From positions 16,279,764 to 16,343,763 of the forward strand of contig NC_088306.1 in the NCBI RefSeq assembly GCF_032854445.1: DNA of 64,000 bases, in the 5' to 3' direction. A program made the translations under genes and the position numbers. This DNA comes from Liolophura sinensis. Lineage: Eukaryota; Mollusca; Polyplacophora; Chitonida; Chitonidae. The notes under the pieces were generated by a model. It searched no databases and had not been told where the DNA came from. It worked only from the letters and a program-made list of their open reading frames with translations. Below, piece by piece: positions 1-12,534 of the stretch. Numbering within the stretch: position 1 is the first letter of the stretch; every line of letters begins with the position of its first letter.

Positions 1-488
1 TCACAATGAGAGCTTCAACTGTGGTCACCTATAACAGCACTCTGCACGTTAGACTCAACTCGTCAACCCTTGAAATTCGCATAAAAAATGTCACGAAATT
101 CACTTTCAAAAAGCTTTTGAAACTCACTGAGCATCAAAATGCAGTAAAATTCTTGAAATTCACATCAACAAAACTTTTATCAGTTGATTTAATATTCTTT
201 ACATTTGCATGTATGTACCTGTTCAGAACTGTACCGCAGTGAAATTCACTTCAGCAAATTACAAAAGTCAAAAAAAAAAAAAGAGTCCATGTTCCCCTGC
301 TGGCTAAATTTACCCCCATGCAGCCTGTTCCTGTTATTAGTAGCTTTGTGTGGAAAGTTATCTGTAAAAGTCCTGATGTGTCCTCAAAAATCCACCATGC
401 AAATTGTTAATAAATGAACTGACAGAGGCGGTTTCATGACAAGATAATCATATGGATTTCCTTTCTTTCTCAGTTGTCAGATATGTCT

Positions 489-621
489 TCATGGATAATA
501 TTGTTCTTCATGAATAATATTGTTCTACATGAATAATATTGTTCTTCATGAATAATATTGTTCTACATGAATAATATTGTTCTCATGAATAATATTGTTC
601 TTCATGAATAATATTGTTCTT
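489..621. repeat. 18-19-bp minisatellite (7 copies)
   Basis: Unit ATGAATAATATTGTTCTTC with small variants, seven times in a row. The allelic array in the second segment has six. Confidence 0.9.
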
Positions 622-1339
622 TGTCAGTTTTTGTTGTGTATGTATATGGATATATATGTGTGTGTGTGTATATATATAAGTTCATAGCTGTTCATATAAG
701 ATGCAGTTGATAAAAACTCTGGTTGTCTTATATATATATGCCATGCATATATTAACTTCTGTATGCGTTTCATTTTCCCTTCACTGTGAAGTCATTCATA
801 AGAATTACTAAATCTTCAAGGACACTCAAGGTCAAAGCTGTTTGGTTGCACAAGTATCGTCTGGTCATCTAGCGGTGACAGGTTATTGATAGTCTTGTTC
901 ATTAATTACTTTCGTCTTATCCTAATGAATGTAAATAGAAAAGTGAAGGTGATAATTCATAAAGCAAAGCCTTGTAACGAGAAAATATGAACTGTTCTCG
1001 GCCATGATGGATGAGTTTACAGGAGAATGTTGACAGCTACAGAGCCTTACTGTGACACTGATGTATGTTTTGTCTACAAAAACAACTGATCAGAGATTTG
1101 GATGGGAGTTTTTGTCTACACAGTATGTATTTTATATGGTTCAGTCACGTGGACAGTGGTTGTACAACATTTAGGTTTAGAGTATGGAACAGACAGTTAA
1201 AAAAGAACAAAATGTGATTAAAAACAATTTTCATCCCCCCCCCCCCCCCCCCCACCGCTCCATTCTGTTTCAGTGGAACAGCGTGAGTGTATGTGTTCTT
1301 AAATGTAAATGTATATAAATTAATCGTAAGTTAGAAGGT

Positions 1340-1495
1340 CTGACAGCAACTGGAGGATGGTCATGGGTTTCCCAGGCTCTGCCCTGTTTTCCTTCCACCA
1401 TATTGCAGGTCGCCATCATATAAGTGAAATATTCTTGAGTATGAAGTTAAAAACATCAAACAAATAAATAAATTAATAAATAAATATATAAATAT
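1340..1495 (+). mobile_element. SINE type B, 3' part
   Basis: Starts in the body (GACAGCAACTGGAGGATGGT) and runs through CATATTGCAGGTCGCCATCA and GTGAAATATTCTTGAGTA to an (ATAA)n tail. The tRNA-like head is missing. The same family is intact at 33761-34025. Confidence 0.85.
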
Positions 1496-1675
1496 AATCT
1501 GAGGTTTAAAACATCATTGAGGTGCCAGATTATTGATTAAAACAAACCTCTTGTAGATCGTTAATTGCATAGCTCATTGTAACGCAGGAAGATGTCAAAT
1601 AAGGAATGTTTTTTCATGCATTAGAAATGTTTCTTCTGTCGTTGACTCGCTTGATGGTAAGGTTTGGAGCTTATT

Positions 1676-2988
1676 CTGATATTTGTCGTTCTGATTATTT
1701 CTGTAGTACATGTCATGTCACATGTACTATTCTGTGATCAAACCATTCATAGCTGATATTTTTCGTTCTGATTATTTCTGTAGTACATGTCATGTCACAT
1801 GTACTATTCTGTGATCAAACCATTCATACCTGATATTTGTCGGTTCTGATTATTTCTGTAGTACATGTCATGTCACATGTACTGTTCTGTGATCAAACCA
1901 TTCATACCTGATATTTGTCGTTCTGATTATTTCTGCAGTACATGTCATGTCACGTACTGTTCTGTGATCAAACCATTCATGCCTGATATTTGTCGGTTCT
2001 GATTATTTCTGCAGTACATGTCATGTCACATGTACTGTTCTCTGATCAAACCATTCATGCCTGATATTTGTCGTTCTGGTTATTTCTGTAGTACATGTCA
2101 TGCCACATGTACTGTTCTGTGATCAAACCATTCATACCTGATATTTGTCGTTCTGATTATTTCTGTAGTACATGTCATGCCACATGTACTGTTCTGTGAT
2201 CAAACCATTCATACCTGATATTTTTCGTTCTGATTATTTCTGTAGTACATGTCATGTCACATGTACTATTCTGTGATCAAACCATTCATACCTGATATTT
2301 GTCGTTCTGGTTATTTCTGTAGTACATGTCATGTCACATGTACTGTTCTGTGATCAAACCATTCATACCTGATATTTTTCGTTCTGATTATTTCTGTAGT
2401 ACATGTCATGTCACATGTACTGTTCTGTGATCAAACCATTCATGCCTGATATTTGTCGTTCTGATTATTTCTGTAGTACATGTCATGTCACATGTACTGT
2501 TCTGTGATCAAACCATTCATACCTGATATTTGTCGTTCTGATTATTTCTGTAGTACATGTCATGTCACATGTACTGTTCTCTGATCAAACCATTCATACC
2601 TGATATTTGTCGTTCTGATTATTTCTGTAGTACATGTCATGTCACATGTACTATTCTGTGATCAAACCATTCATACCTGATATTTGTCGGTTCTGATTAT
2701 TTCTGTAGTACATGTCATGTCACATGTACTGTTCTGTGATCAAACCATTCATACCTGATATTTGTCGTTCTGATTATTTCTGCAGTACATGTCATGTCAC
2801 ATGTACTGTTCTGTGATCAAACCATTCATACCTGATATTTGTCGTTCTGATTATTTCTGCAGTACATGTCATGTCACATGTACTATTCTGTGATCAAACC
2901 ATTCATACCTGATATTTGTCGGTTCTGATTATTTCTGTAGTACATGTCATGTCACATGTACTGTTCTGTGATCAAACCATTCATACCT
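1676..2988. repeat. 77-bp satellite array (17 copies)
   Basis: Unit of about 77 bp beginning CTGATATTTGTCGTTCTGAT and ending CAAACCATTCATAC. Each unit contains a perfect inverted repeat, arms AGTACATGT and ACATGTACT with a 6-nt loop, that can form a short hairpin. Variants are shared between non-adjacent units (TTTTTCG/TTTGTCG, TGTCAC/TGCCAC), a sign of unequal exchange. Confidence 0.95.
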
Positions 2989-4615
2989 GTTCCTGTAGGT
3001 GTATATTGAATACTTATTTCACAGTCTAATGGTGCGTGTTGGCGGGGACAGAAAAGAAGCCCTGATTTTATATGACAATGAATATCAATTCAGACATTTG
3101 TCAATTATGGATCTGTTTTGTGAAATAAATTTAAAAGAAGATGGATTTAACTCGCCAGGTGTCTGAAGGTTAATTGAATTTCTATTCAAATGCTTCAGGT
3201 GGGTGCCCTGGTATTGTTGAGACTTACAAATGCATAGTACCACAGAGAAAGTTGTCATTTCTGCCCTTCTGAATGAAAATCGCAAAACCTTAGAGTGAAG
3301 TCGAACATTGAAAGTGAGACGTTCAGGCAGTAAACTTCCTAAAACTTTGCAGGCTGTAAGAAAGAAATTTACAAAGAGTACGGACTTATCAGTAGGACTT
3401 CAGCCAATTTACTGGAACAAAATTTTGAATTGTTCTTGGTGCTATCTATAATTGTGTGACGGAGAAGGATGTATATTTAGTAGTACTGGACAAGACTTGA
3501 TGAGCAGATGGCCTCTGTCTAGTCATCAAAAACACACCTGTGATTTGGTGCAGAGGTGTGGCTAAGGTAATCTGATACACTTAACCAATATGTAACTTTT
3601 TTGTCATAATTCAAATATCTGGTCATTGAGCCTCTGTCTGTCAGTCAGCCTGGTGGGTGTTTGTTTGACCTTGAGCTAGAACCAGACAGAAATCGTCTGG
3701 GATGTCTTCTTGTCGTATTTATCCCACAGTTCACAGGTGATTTTTGATAGGATGGTTTAGACTTGAGAGTTTACATGCACTTAATTTGTCTTGAAGTACT
3801 AGACATACAGGATTATACCTAGAACTTCAATGTATACTCCTTATTTGATTATTCTGAAAATGATAAATGAAAGACTTCGGCAAACAGTAGGTTCTGTTGA
3901 AAGCTTGAACAGAGACAACATTATTATATTCTATTGACAGCATAAGAATAATTGTAAGCTGTATTTAAATTGTAAAATTTATGTCTCAATGGGCTCTTAC
4001 CCTTAGGGGAAATTTTGACTGAAATCGAAGTTTGCTTTGTGATCTCTGGGCCTGGAGCTATGGTTTGTCCAGTATTTTCTAGACTCTTCCTAGAAGTCCG
4101 CCACCTACAAAAACCTGACATCTTGTATTCTTGAGTACAACATAAGCTCTATAAACTCCATAAAATAAAAAAACTCCATAAACTATGAATGTAAATCTCG
4201 GTGAAAGTTGGCACTGTCTCCTCCTGATTGGTTTAAATCATCAACGTTAATGTCTTTTGTCTGAAGTCTGAAGACGTTATGTATTGCGAGGTAGAGCCAG
4301 TGGATCGGAAGGTATGTCCACTGTCGACAGTGTTCTTGTCTTGCCGACGACATTTCTCCAGCATGCGCAATGAAGAGCTAACATCGTAACTCATGAAACC
4401 TCGGGATTTCTGCCTGGCTCTCTCCACGGTGACCTATCTAGTCCTGTTTTTCTGGTTCTTGCTCACTTCTGCTCAGATGCGTTTCAACCAAACTACCTGA
4501 AACAATGACAGACATTTTTTTTTACAACCTAAATCCATCACCACGGATATGGGGGTCATTGGTTATAGTGAAGAATAATTTGGCTTTTGTTGTGAAATTC
4601 ACTTCTGAGATGTCA

Positions 4616-4854
4616 GGGTCGAATTGTTCAAAAGTGTATTAGCTAATACCAACATTAAGTCACATGATATGTTTACGATTTTAACAAAACCCAGCAACCA
4701 ATATAGATGTATACTGAGATCAAATGGAACCGCAGTAGTCTATATTTAATATACATACTGTTACATAATTTGTTTTGGGGCCAAATGCAACACTGAGGAC
4801 TTAGATTCAAGTCAAAGGTATTAAGCCTTAAGACAGTTTTGAGCAACTGGGCAA
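4616..4854 (-). mobile_element. MITE-like element, family 2
   Basis: About 239 bp flanked by imperfect terminal inverted repeats: GGGTCGAATTGTTCAAAAG on the left and TTTTGAGCAACTGGGC on the right, next to an inner TATTAGCTAATACC. In reverse orientation it matches the 245-bp element at 36365-36609. No transposase frame, hence non-autonomous. Confidence 0.75.
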
Positions 4855-5629
4855 CGGGGATTAATAGATAGATGAATTTAAAGAAGAAAAAAAAACCATT
4901 AAGAATGATGTAACAATCATTGTGTACAGGTGTATTGTTCTTGATGTAAACAAAATATTATGCTGATAGATGTTAAAAAAAAAAAACTGGTTTCAGCTGT
5001 GATTAGGGCTTCCGTCTTTTTTTGTTGTTGTACATGTTCAGTGAATCTGTATTACGGCTACAGGAATTCATCCCGCAAAATGCTGCAAGCTTTTTGTTGA
5101 TAATAAGTTAAAGACAACCATTGTGTTGGATTTCACCAAAAAAAACAAAAAAACAATTCATTCTTCATTTAGAAGATCTGATAAGTAGACTGAAAAAAAA
5201 TAATGAATAGATGAAAAATTAAGCCTTGGAAAAAGTTTTAGTGTCGGAAAAACCCTGCAGAAAACTGGAAATTCAACAAAATTGTTAACAGGACTGGATG
5301 ACTTGTTTGGCATTAGCTGATTCATGGTTGTTCGTAATTGTTGCAAGGTGATATAAAAATGAAGATTTGTTTTGTTTAATGAAGCTTAAAATTACCTGTA
5401 CTTTTTAAGAGGTAATTACATCTGTATTGTCTGTACATGTACTTTGAAGTGAGTACAATTAGGATTTACATGTATATAAATGTTTTATGAATTAGTGCTA
5501 ATATAGTCAGTTTAAAGAACATTTATTCCCCTCCGCATGCTCACAACAATATCTAGTTCTTCTTTATAATACATGCAGGACAAGCTCTCTTCCTCATTCA
5601 TCTCTTTTTCTCAATGGATTTAGCTGAGG

Positions 5630-5800
5630 TTTGATATTAAACACCCTCAAGCTTATTCAGCAGAGAAGCTACTCATTGTTCAGAAATTGAACAGAAAAAA
5701 AGTATTCTTCAGTCTACACAGAATAATATTCTCAGAATGTGTGCTAGAATAAGCAGCTTGCAAACATGCTAAAAAGATTAAAGAATTACTGTATCAGTAA
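5630..5800 (-). mobile_element. MITE-like element, family 1, degenerate
   Basis: Contains the reverse-orientation core CAGTCTACACAGAATA and CTTGCAAACATGCTAAAAAG, ending ATTAAAGAATTACTGTA. This is the reverse complement of the family start seen at 38877, 46031 and 49905. One end is eroded. Confidence 0.6.
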
Positions 5801-6760
5801 ATTTGTATTTGCAGACTGCAACTGCAGACACTGCTTCCTGCCAGAAACTGTCGTCTGCCTCTTCCCTGAAGTTTAAAACAAATATTGGAGCTAGGGCGCC
5901 CAGGATTAAAACTGAAGCTAACAGTACATGAAGACATTAGTCAAATCTTTTCATTGTTGTTAGAAGTTGATGTCTTAGGAATAAATGCCATTACATACAG
6001 GCAACTACAAAAGCAAATAATTTAAATACAACTCTTTAAAAGAAAATCTCATTTTGAGTTTGACTGTTAGTTGTTCACACATGTTTGTACTTGAATAAAA
6101 TGAATATTGCTCATATGTTTTTGTACATTCAGTTTAAATGATATAGGGAATTTTTAAGAGAATTTAACCCAAATTTATCATTCCCCCCTTAATTTGGCCT
6201 TTTTGGGGGGTATGCTGTAATAAGGGCACCTCCAAGGGCAATCAAAATGTTGTTGTATTCGGCCCTGCGATCAGTACCCAGCCTTGAAGTATTTGGTCCG
6301 TTTTAATGCCAGTACAAGTTATAAATTTATATATATAGGTACATGTATATATGCATGTTGAAATTTTTATGCAATCCATGAAGTGATGAAATAGTTTCTT
6401 TTCTTCTGTGCTCAGTCAGTCTGGGACCTAGTAGCCCCAGGGTATGTGCTGGTATGTGATATAATCGACCCCGTTTACCGATGTATGTCACTCTATTTCT
6501 GAACAGGTACAAAGTGATTCCGATTGCAATTTGATGGCTGTCATATTTACAGATGCCACTAAGTTCTGGCTTTGTGCTGTGGAGCGGACTATTTGTTATC
6601 TGGCATTCCACTCAGACTATGTGTGCCATTCATAAAACTGCTCACAGGTAGCGCTGTATAGTGACGGAGGGAGGGATAGACTTACCTGTCAGACATAACT
6701 ATGGGCGGTGCCCACTGGAGGGTAACGAGCTATTTTACTGGCAACCTGAGAAAGCTTTAA

Positions 6761-6825
6761 GCAGGTAACATTGAAAAATGGCCTCAATTCAGGCAGGTAA
6801 CATTGAAAAATGGCCTCAATTCAGG
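6761..6825. repeat. 31-bp direct duplication
   Basis: CAGGTAACATTGAAAAATGG followed by CCTCAATTCAGG, twice in tandem; also present at about 18440-18503 in the second segment. Confidence 0.85.
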
Positions 6826-7274
6826 CCACGTCATGACTCAACAGAATAATGGTAGGCAACATCAATTTTATTTTGTGTTTCACAAGCGAGCCCCCAGAAA
6901 CAAAAAATCCAAAAAATGAAATAAAAATGAATGGGAAAATACACCTTTTTTTATTTTGTTCAGTCTTGATGTTTTAATAATTACCCTGTTTTTGCAAGGC
7001 TTCTCTGTTTATGTGAGTATGTCTTCATTAGGAATCCACATTTTTGACAAATTAGATGATTTTTCTAGTTTTATTTTTCGTGTGATATTCTCCTCTGACA
7101 TTAGAAAAAGATTTATTCTGCCCGTAAAACAGCCAGTTTAAACTGCAATGACTTTATTATAATACAAGATGTAAATATGCAAAAAATCTTGTGCCAGAAT
7201 ATGTAGCCACAGATCCTGTATGATGTTCTTATGATCTTCCTATGATGTGGAGTCCTGCTGCTCTCATTGTCATA

Positions 7275-7645
7275 CCGCCCCCCTGATGACTCAGTTGGTA
7301 GAGCATCCACATTGGGAGCGGTAGATCCAGGGTCAATCCTGAATTGTGTCACACCTAGGACCTTGAAAGATCAAGTTGTAGCTTCCTCGCATGGCATTCA
7401 GCATTAAGAGGATAGTGCAGCGACGGGTTGATTCCCTACCAGTATAATGGCTCGGGCGGGGTGGCTTACTTGCCTTCGGTAAGGCGTCTCAGTGAAGCAG
7501 CTCTAGATAAAAGAGCGGTGGAAATCTGCCCTGCAACAAGGAGGCACATTACATGCACTCTAAAGACTCTGCATCGTCATTTGCCTGAAAAAATTGTCCA
7601 TGTTAAATTCTAAGCACTGACTGACTGACTCACTCACTCACTCCT
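7275..7645 (+). mobile_element. tRNA-derived SINE type A
   Basis: The head resembles a tRNA gene: A-box-like ACTCAGTTGGTAGAGC and B-box-like GATCCAGGGTCAATCC. The body has CTTCCTCGC.TGGCATTCAGC, GGCTTACTTGCCTTCGGTAA and CAACAAGGAGGCACATTAC, with a tail TGAAAAAATTGTCC...(ACTC)n. Complete in length (~370 bp) but not a functional tRNA. Confidence 0.85.
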
Positions 7646-7850
7646 CATTGTTACTCTGAGTTCAAGTCAGCTTATGCTGGCTTCCTCTCCGACTGTATGT
7701 GGGAAGATCTGGTAGCAACCTGTGGATGGTCATCTGTTTCCCGTGGACTTAGTCTGCTCGGTTTCTTCACAAAATGATGCTGATGGCCTTTGTACAAGTG
7801 AAATATTCTCGAGTACAGCGTAAAAGGTCAATTGAAACAAATAAATGGAA
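7646..7850 (+). mobile_element. SINE type B, diverged
   Basis: Begins near GAGTTCAAGTCAGCTTATGC, then GGAAGATCTGGTAGCAACC, TGGATGGTCATCTGTTTCCC and GTGAAATATTCTCGAGTAC, with an AAATAAATGG tail. The tRNA head is missing. It abuts the type A element directly. Confidence 0.8.
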
Positions 7851-7899
7851 ATGCAGTCCTCATTGGCTCATTTGACCAAAAGTGTTATTCTCATTACAC

Positions 7900-8045
7900 T
7901 CTAACAACCCCTGATCAGTGAGGTCCCGGGTTCAAATCCATCTCCCTCTGCTTTGTTAGCGGTTTCATATAGGCGGTAAACTCTGGGAGTGTGGCCTTCC
8001 ACATAAGTAGAATATCAACCACAGGCTCTGCATCCTTTGGGATTT
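7900..8045 (+). mobile_element. tRNA-like SINE fragment
   Basis: Contains a B-box-like GGTCCCGGGTTCAAATCC and a SINE-like body (GGAGTGTGGCCTTCCACATA). A related start (CAGTGAGGTCACAGGTTCAA) is at 28998. Short and without a clear tail. Confidence 0.5.
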
Positions 8046-8064
8046 CTAATACTAGTAATCGCGT

Positions 8065-8713
8065 CTGGTTGAATTGTACGGTAATATTTGACATCTCAAG
8101 GACTACATACTCTGTCGTCTGGTTGAATTTTACGGTAATATTTGACATCTCAAGGACTACATACTCTGTCGTCTGGTTGAATTTTACGGTAATATTTTGA
8201 CATCTCAAGGACTACATACTCTGTCGTCTGGTTGAATTGTACGGTAATATTTGACATCTCAAGGACTACATACTCTGTCGTCTGGTTGAATTTTACGTAA
8301 TATTTGACATCTCAAGGACTACATACTCTGTCGTCTGGTTGAATTTTACAGTAATATTTGACATCTCAAGGACTACATACTCTGTCGTCTGGTTGAATTT
8401 TACAGTAATATTTGACATCTCAAGGACTACATACTCTGTCGTCTGGTTGAATTTTACAGTAATATTTGACATCTCAAGGACTACATACTCTGTCGTCTGG
8501 TTGAATTTTACGGTAATATTTGACATCTCAAGGACTACATACTCTGTCGTCTGGTTGAATTTTACAGTAATATTTGACATCTCAAGGACTACATACTCTG
8601 TCGTCTGGTTGAATTTTCCGGTAATATTTGACATCTCAAGGACTACATACTCTGTCCGTCTGGTTGAATTTTACAGTAATATTTGACCATCTCAAGGACT
8701 ACATACTCTGTCC
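8065..8713. repeat. 54-bp tandem array (12 copies)
   Basis: Unit of 54 bp beginning GTCTGGTTGAATTTTACGGT and ending CTACATACTCTGTC, 12 times. Because 54 is a multiple of three and the unit has no stop in some frames, open frames of ~70-115 codons appear on both strands; they are by-products, not genes. The second segment has a single unit (19739-19793). Confidence 0.95.
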
Positions 8714-9065
8714 GCCTTGAAGTCGGGAGACCTGGAGATCAAACCCCTGGTCGGGTGATACTAAAGACTACTAAAAATGGTACTTGTTGCTGCCTCACTT
8801 GGCACTCAGCACTGAGTGGCTGGACCAAGGAAACAGGACTGTATGGTTGGCCCGATGTCAGTATATTGTGCCTCGGTGGGTATCAGTGTCTGTTGTCTTC
8901 GCATCATATCTCAGTGGTGGCAGCACTTTGACAGCTTGGACCTGCCCTGTCACCAGAAGATGCAGTATATATATATCAGTATAAGTACTCACCTAATGAC
9001 TCCTCCTCGTCATATGACCTAAAAATTGTTAAGTACGACCCCAAGCATACATTCATTCATTAATT
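8705..9065 (+). mobile_element. SINE type D
   Basis: The body includes TTGGCACTCAGCACTGAGTG, GGACCAAGGAAACAGGACTG and CAGCTTGGACCTGCCCTGTC. The 3' end CGTCATATGACCTAAAAATT, GTTAAGTACGACCCCAAGC and (ATTC)n is the typical tail of this SINE style. The head (CGGGAGACC..GATCAAACCCC) is tRNA-like but weak. Confidence 0.8.
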
Positions 9066-9506
9066 CAAGGCCTATACTGGAATGTATATACATACATGGG
9101 TGTCAAGTGGTTATAAAGGGTGTGTTTCTGTAACATAGTTACTAAGTCTGTAACTTATGTACATTTCAGAAAGGTTACATGAATTTTACTCACAATGGTT
9201 ACGATACTTTGTTACAATGGTAAAACAACAAAAATTGTGGACCCTTGACTAATTGACATATTTTGGCCTAAAACTGAGGGCTATTTATCTTAGAAAAGTG
9301 TTTTGAGGTTTGTTTGGAAAGTGGGATGAGATCATACTGGGAAAAATCTATCTTTCAGGACCAAAAGTGAGATGTCTTAAAGGCACTTTTTTGAGTGTAA
9401 TTTTAGGTTATATACATTTTCAGATATGTGTAGGTTACGGGGGCGGCCTGCACATCAGACACTTGCTATTTGATAGGGGCAATGTGATGTGCTCTGATAA
9501 TATAAG

Positions 9507-9845
9507 GAGTGAGTGAGTGCTTGGGGTTTATTGTTGTACTTAACAATTTTTCAGTCATATGATGACGAAGCAATCCTAGAGTGCATGTGATGTGCCTCCT
9601 TGTTGGTGGACAAATTTCCACCGCTCACTAAGACGCCTTACAGAAGGCAAGTAGCCACCCCCGCCCGAGCCATTATAGTGATACGGGTCAACCAGTAGTT
9701 GCCACTATGCCCCTTCATGGTGAACTCTAAGCGAGGAAGTTACAAGTTCCCCTTTTAAAGTCTTAAGATGTGACTCGACCCAGGATTGACCTGGATCTAC
9801 TGCTCCCGAAGCGGACGCTCTACCAACTGTGCTATTGGGGCCGGT
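9507..9845 (-). mobile_element. tRNA-derived SINE type A, reverse
   Basis: On the minus strand the head reads GGCCCCAATAGCACAGTTGG, TAGAGCGTCCGCTTCGGGAG and GTAGATCCAGGTCAATCC, a recognisable tRNA-like promoter. The tail (CATATGACTGAAAAATTG, then (ACTC)n) lies at 9507-9560. Confidence 0.87.
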
Positions 9846-10441
9846 AATAATGTAAGGAAGTATTATAAATTGCATCATGGTTCTAATGACAGTTAAAAGC
9901 TGTTTATGTATAGAACGTCATGCTCTTTGACATGAATTTGTAGACTTTCAATATTCCTATACAATTCCTGTTGTCTTAAATGAATTAAACTGCAGTCCTG
10001 AAAACAGTGGTACGATTTTTGTTAGAGTCCTGTAAATTGTGTGAAATCATGGAAATAGAGCGAGTGTTTTTATTTGACTGGAAGTAATATGTTCATGCAA
10101 TGTTCAAACGGATTGTGCACAAATCCGGCCATTATCAAATACATTGGGTAGGGCTGTAACATCCAGGTCCATGAGACTTAAAACTGTGTCAGCCATTGTA
10201 AAATACGCATATTTATATATATGTTGTAAATGTTGGAAACATCACCAATTATGTGGTATCATTCATTTTGACACATAGACAAGTTCACATATTTCACTTA
10301 AAATTTCAACCGTTTCTATGCAACTCATTTTCCAGGATATAATTCTATGAGGTACATTCGTCTTAGAAAATAAGATGTTTTAAGACGAGTGATGAATGAT
10401 AGAGTTTCAGCGCCAAAACTAACATTTATGACTTTTATTTT

Positions 10442-10641
10442 NNNNNNNNNNNNNNNNNNNNNNNNNNNNNNNNNNNNNNNNNNNNNNNNNNNNNNNNNNN
10501 NNNNNNNNNNNNNNNNNNNNNNNNNNNNNNNNNNNNNNNNNNNNNNNNNNNNNNNNNNNNNNNNNNNNNNNNNNNNNNNNNNNNNNNNNNNNNNNNNNNN
10601 NNNNNNNNNNNNNNNNNNNNNNNNNNNNNNNNNNNNNNNNN
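10442..10641. other. Assembly gap (200 N)
   Basis: Exactly 200 undetermined bases, a conventional scaffold gap size. It marks the end of the first copy of the duplicated segment. Confidence 1.
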
Positions 10642-11923
10642 AGTTCAGCTAGCAGAGCGGATTTATCTGGGTTGATTTGACCATGAAAAAAAAAAAAAAT
10701 CCAACTTCATTCACATAGGTAAATGACATACCTGTACTGTCCTACTTAGCCTCACCTCTGCATTTGTATGTGTGTGCTGAACTTTGCTCTCCCAAATATG
10801 GACCAAAAGTGGCTTAATTTTCTCCACTCCAGGTTGTCTGTAGTACCTCAAGTTACTTTAAGTTGTCTGAAATAAACTGTACCCAGTGATACACAATATT
10901 GTAGTACAAAGTATTTTTTTAAGGATAGAAAAATGCAAGGTAAAATGCGGATCATTAACTAATCAATATTCCTTTGTTTTGCCTGAAAAATATTTTTAGC
11001 CAATATTTTTGTGTATAAAGAATGGGAAGAGAGAAGGCATCCCTGCTTCACGCCTACTGAAGATTTAAGCATCATTTTGCAGAGTATATATTACAGTTGT
11101 GAAGCTTTGCTCATTCAAGCCTTTACTCCAGACTGTAAGCCTGGTTAGTTGCCGTCTGTATTAAATATGGCTTGAATGCCCATGATAAACTCGTTATAGA
11201 AAGGCATTGCTAAGTCAGAGGAGCCTTGATCCAGGTGAGTGCTTTTCAAAGTGCCGATAATGGCAGAGGTAGAGTCCGCTATAAAGCTGTGTGCATTCCG
11301 GCATTTTTCCTCTGAAAACATGTTAAAGCAGCATGATTTATATGCCCTTCAATCCTGGTCCGTCTTGGGTAGCACTGGCCGAACAACTGCCATATTATTC
11401 TCTCGGGAAAGGCGTAGACGCCATTTGAATTAACTGACAAAGGTCAAGCAAATCTATTTCGTGCATACAGGTAGATGGCCATGAACAACGGAAGATTTAT
11501 GGCAATGGTGTTGACATCAGATAATTAATGCTCTGTCTGTCTGTGTAAAGTAGCATCACAGTCCATTCGTTTTATAGGCACATGACTTTAACTCGGTTTG
11601 TTATTTCCATAACCTTTCAGCATCATTTCGACAATATCCCGGAGGCCAAGGAGCTAGTGTGAAGAGACCTCCTTGCACTAATTACCTGAAAGTGATGACA
11701 GTGAATGATATAGAAATCAGTGTTACGTCAACTTACATGTTTTCCTTATTTAAACATTTAATATGGCTAGAATTTAGCAGGACCCATAGTTTGCTACAAA
11801 GTCAGGAAAATGTTGTCAGTATAAATTATGGCAGATTCAGAATCTTGTCCAATAAGATGTTTGTGATACACATGTATACGAAAATTCCGTTCACTCCACT
11901 TGTCTGACAAATCATTTTCCCTC
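10642..11923. other. Single-copy spacer, no gene seen
   Basis: AT-rich DNA between the gap and the second duplicated copy. It has no counterpart elsewhere in the window. No exon, SINE or array was recognised; open frames are short and not protein-like. Confidence 0.6.
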
Positions 11924-12419
11924 TCACAATGAGAGCTTCAACTGTGTCACCTATAACAGCACTCTGCACGTTAGATTCAACTCGTCAACCCCTTGAAATT
12001 CGCATAAAAAAATGTCGCGAAATTCACTTTCAAAAAGCTTTTGAAACTCACTGAGCATCAAAAATGCAGTAAAATTCTTGAAATTCACATCAACAAAACT
12101 TTTATCAGTTGATTTAATATTCTTTACATTTGCATGTATGTACCTGTTCAGAACTGTACCGCAGTGAAAATTCACTACAGCAAATTACAAAGGTGAAAAA
12201 AAAAAAAAAGAGTCCATGTTCCCCTGCTGGCTAAATTTACCCCCATGTAGCGTGTTCCTGTTATTAGTAGCTTTGTGTGGAAAGTTATCTGTAAAAGTCC
12301 TGATGTGTCCTCAAAAATCCACCATGCAAATTATTAATAAATGAACTGACAACAGAGGCGGTTTCATGACAAGATAGTCATATGGATTTCCTTTCTTTCT
12401 TAGTTGTCAGATATGTCTT

Positions 12420-12534
12420 CATGAATAATATTGTTCATTCATGGATAATATTGTTCTTCATGAATAATATTGTTCTTCATGAATAATATTGTTCTACATG
12501 AATAATATTGTTTCTTCATGAATAATATTGTTCT
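12420..12534. repeat. 18-19-bp minisatellite (6 copies)
   Basis: Counterpart of the array at 489-621 with one copy fewer and different variant order. Confidence 0.9.

Larger units (their letters stand above)
1..10441. repeat. ~10-kb duplicated segment, version 1 (likely haplotype copy)
   Basis: Collinear over its full length with 11924-21537: same unique sequence, same SINEs and same arrays in the same order, with scattered SNPs and small indels. The coordinate offset starts at 11923, is 11674 at position 3085 and 11096-11097 at the right end. Most of the change is explained by array copy number (77-bp array 17 vs 14; 54-bp array 12 vs 1). The segment runs off the left window edge and ends at the N gap. 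No gene is recognised in it. Confidence 0.95.

Noticed and set aside
8293-8686. 113- and 115-codon repetitive proteins on both strands
   Set aside because: Both come from the 54-bp array; the other version of the locus has a single unit and no such frame.
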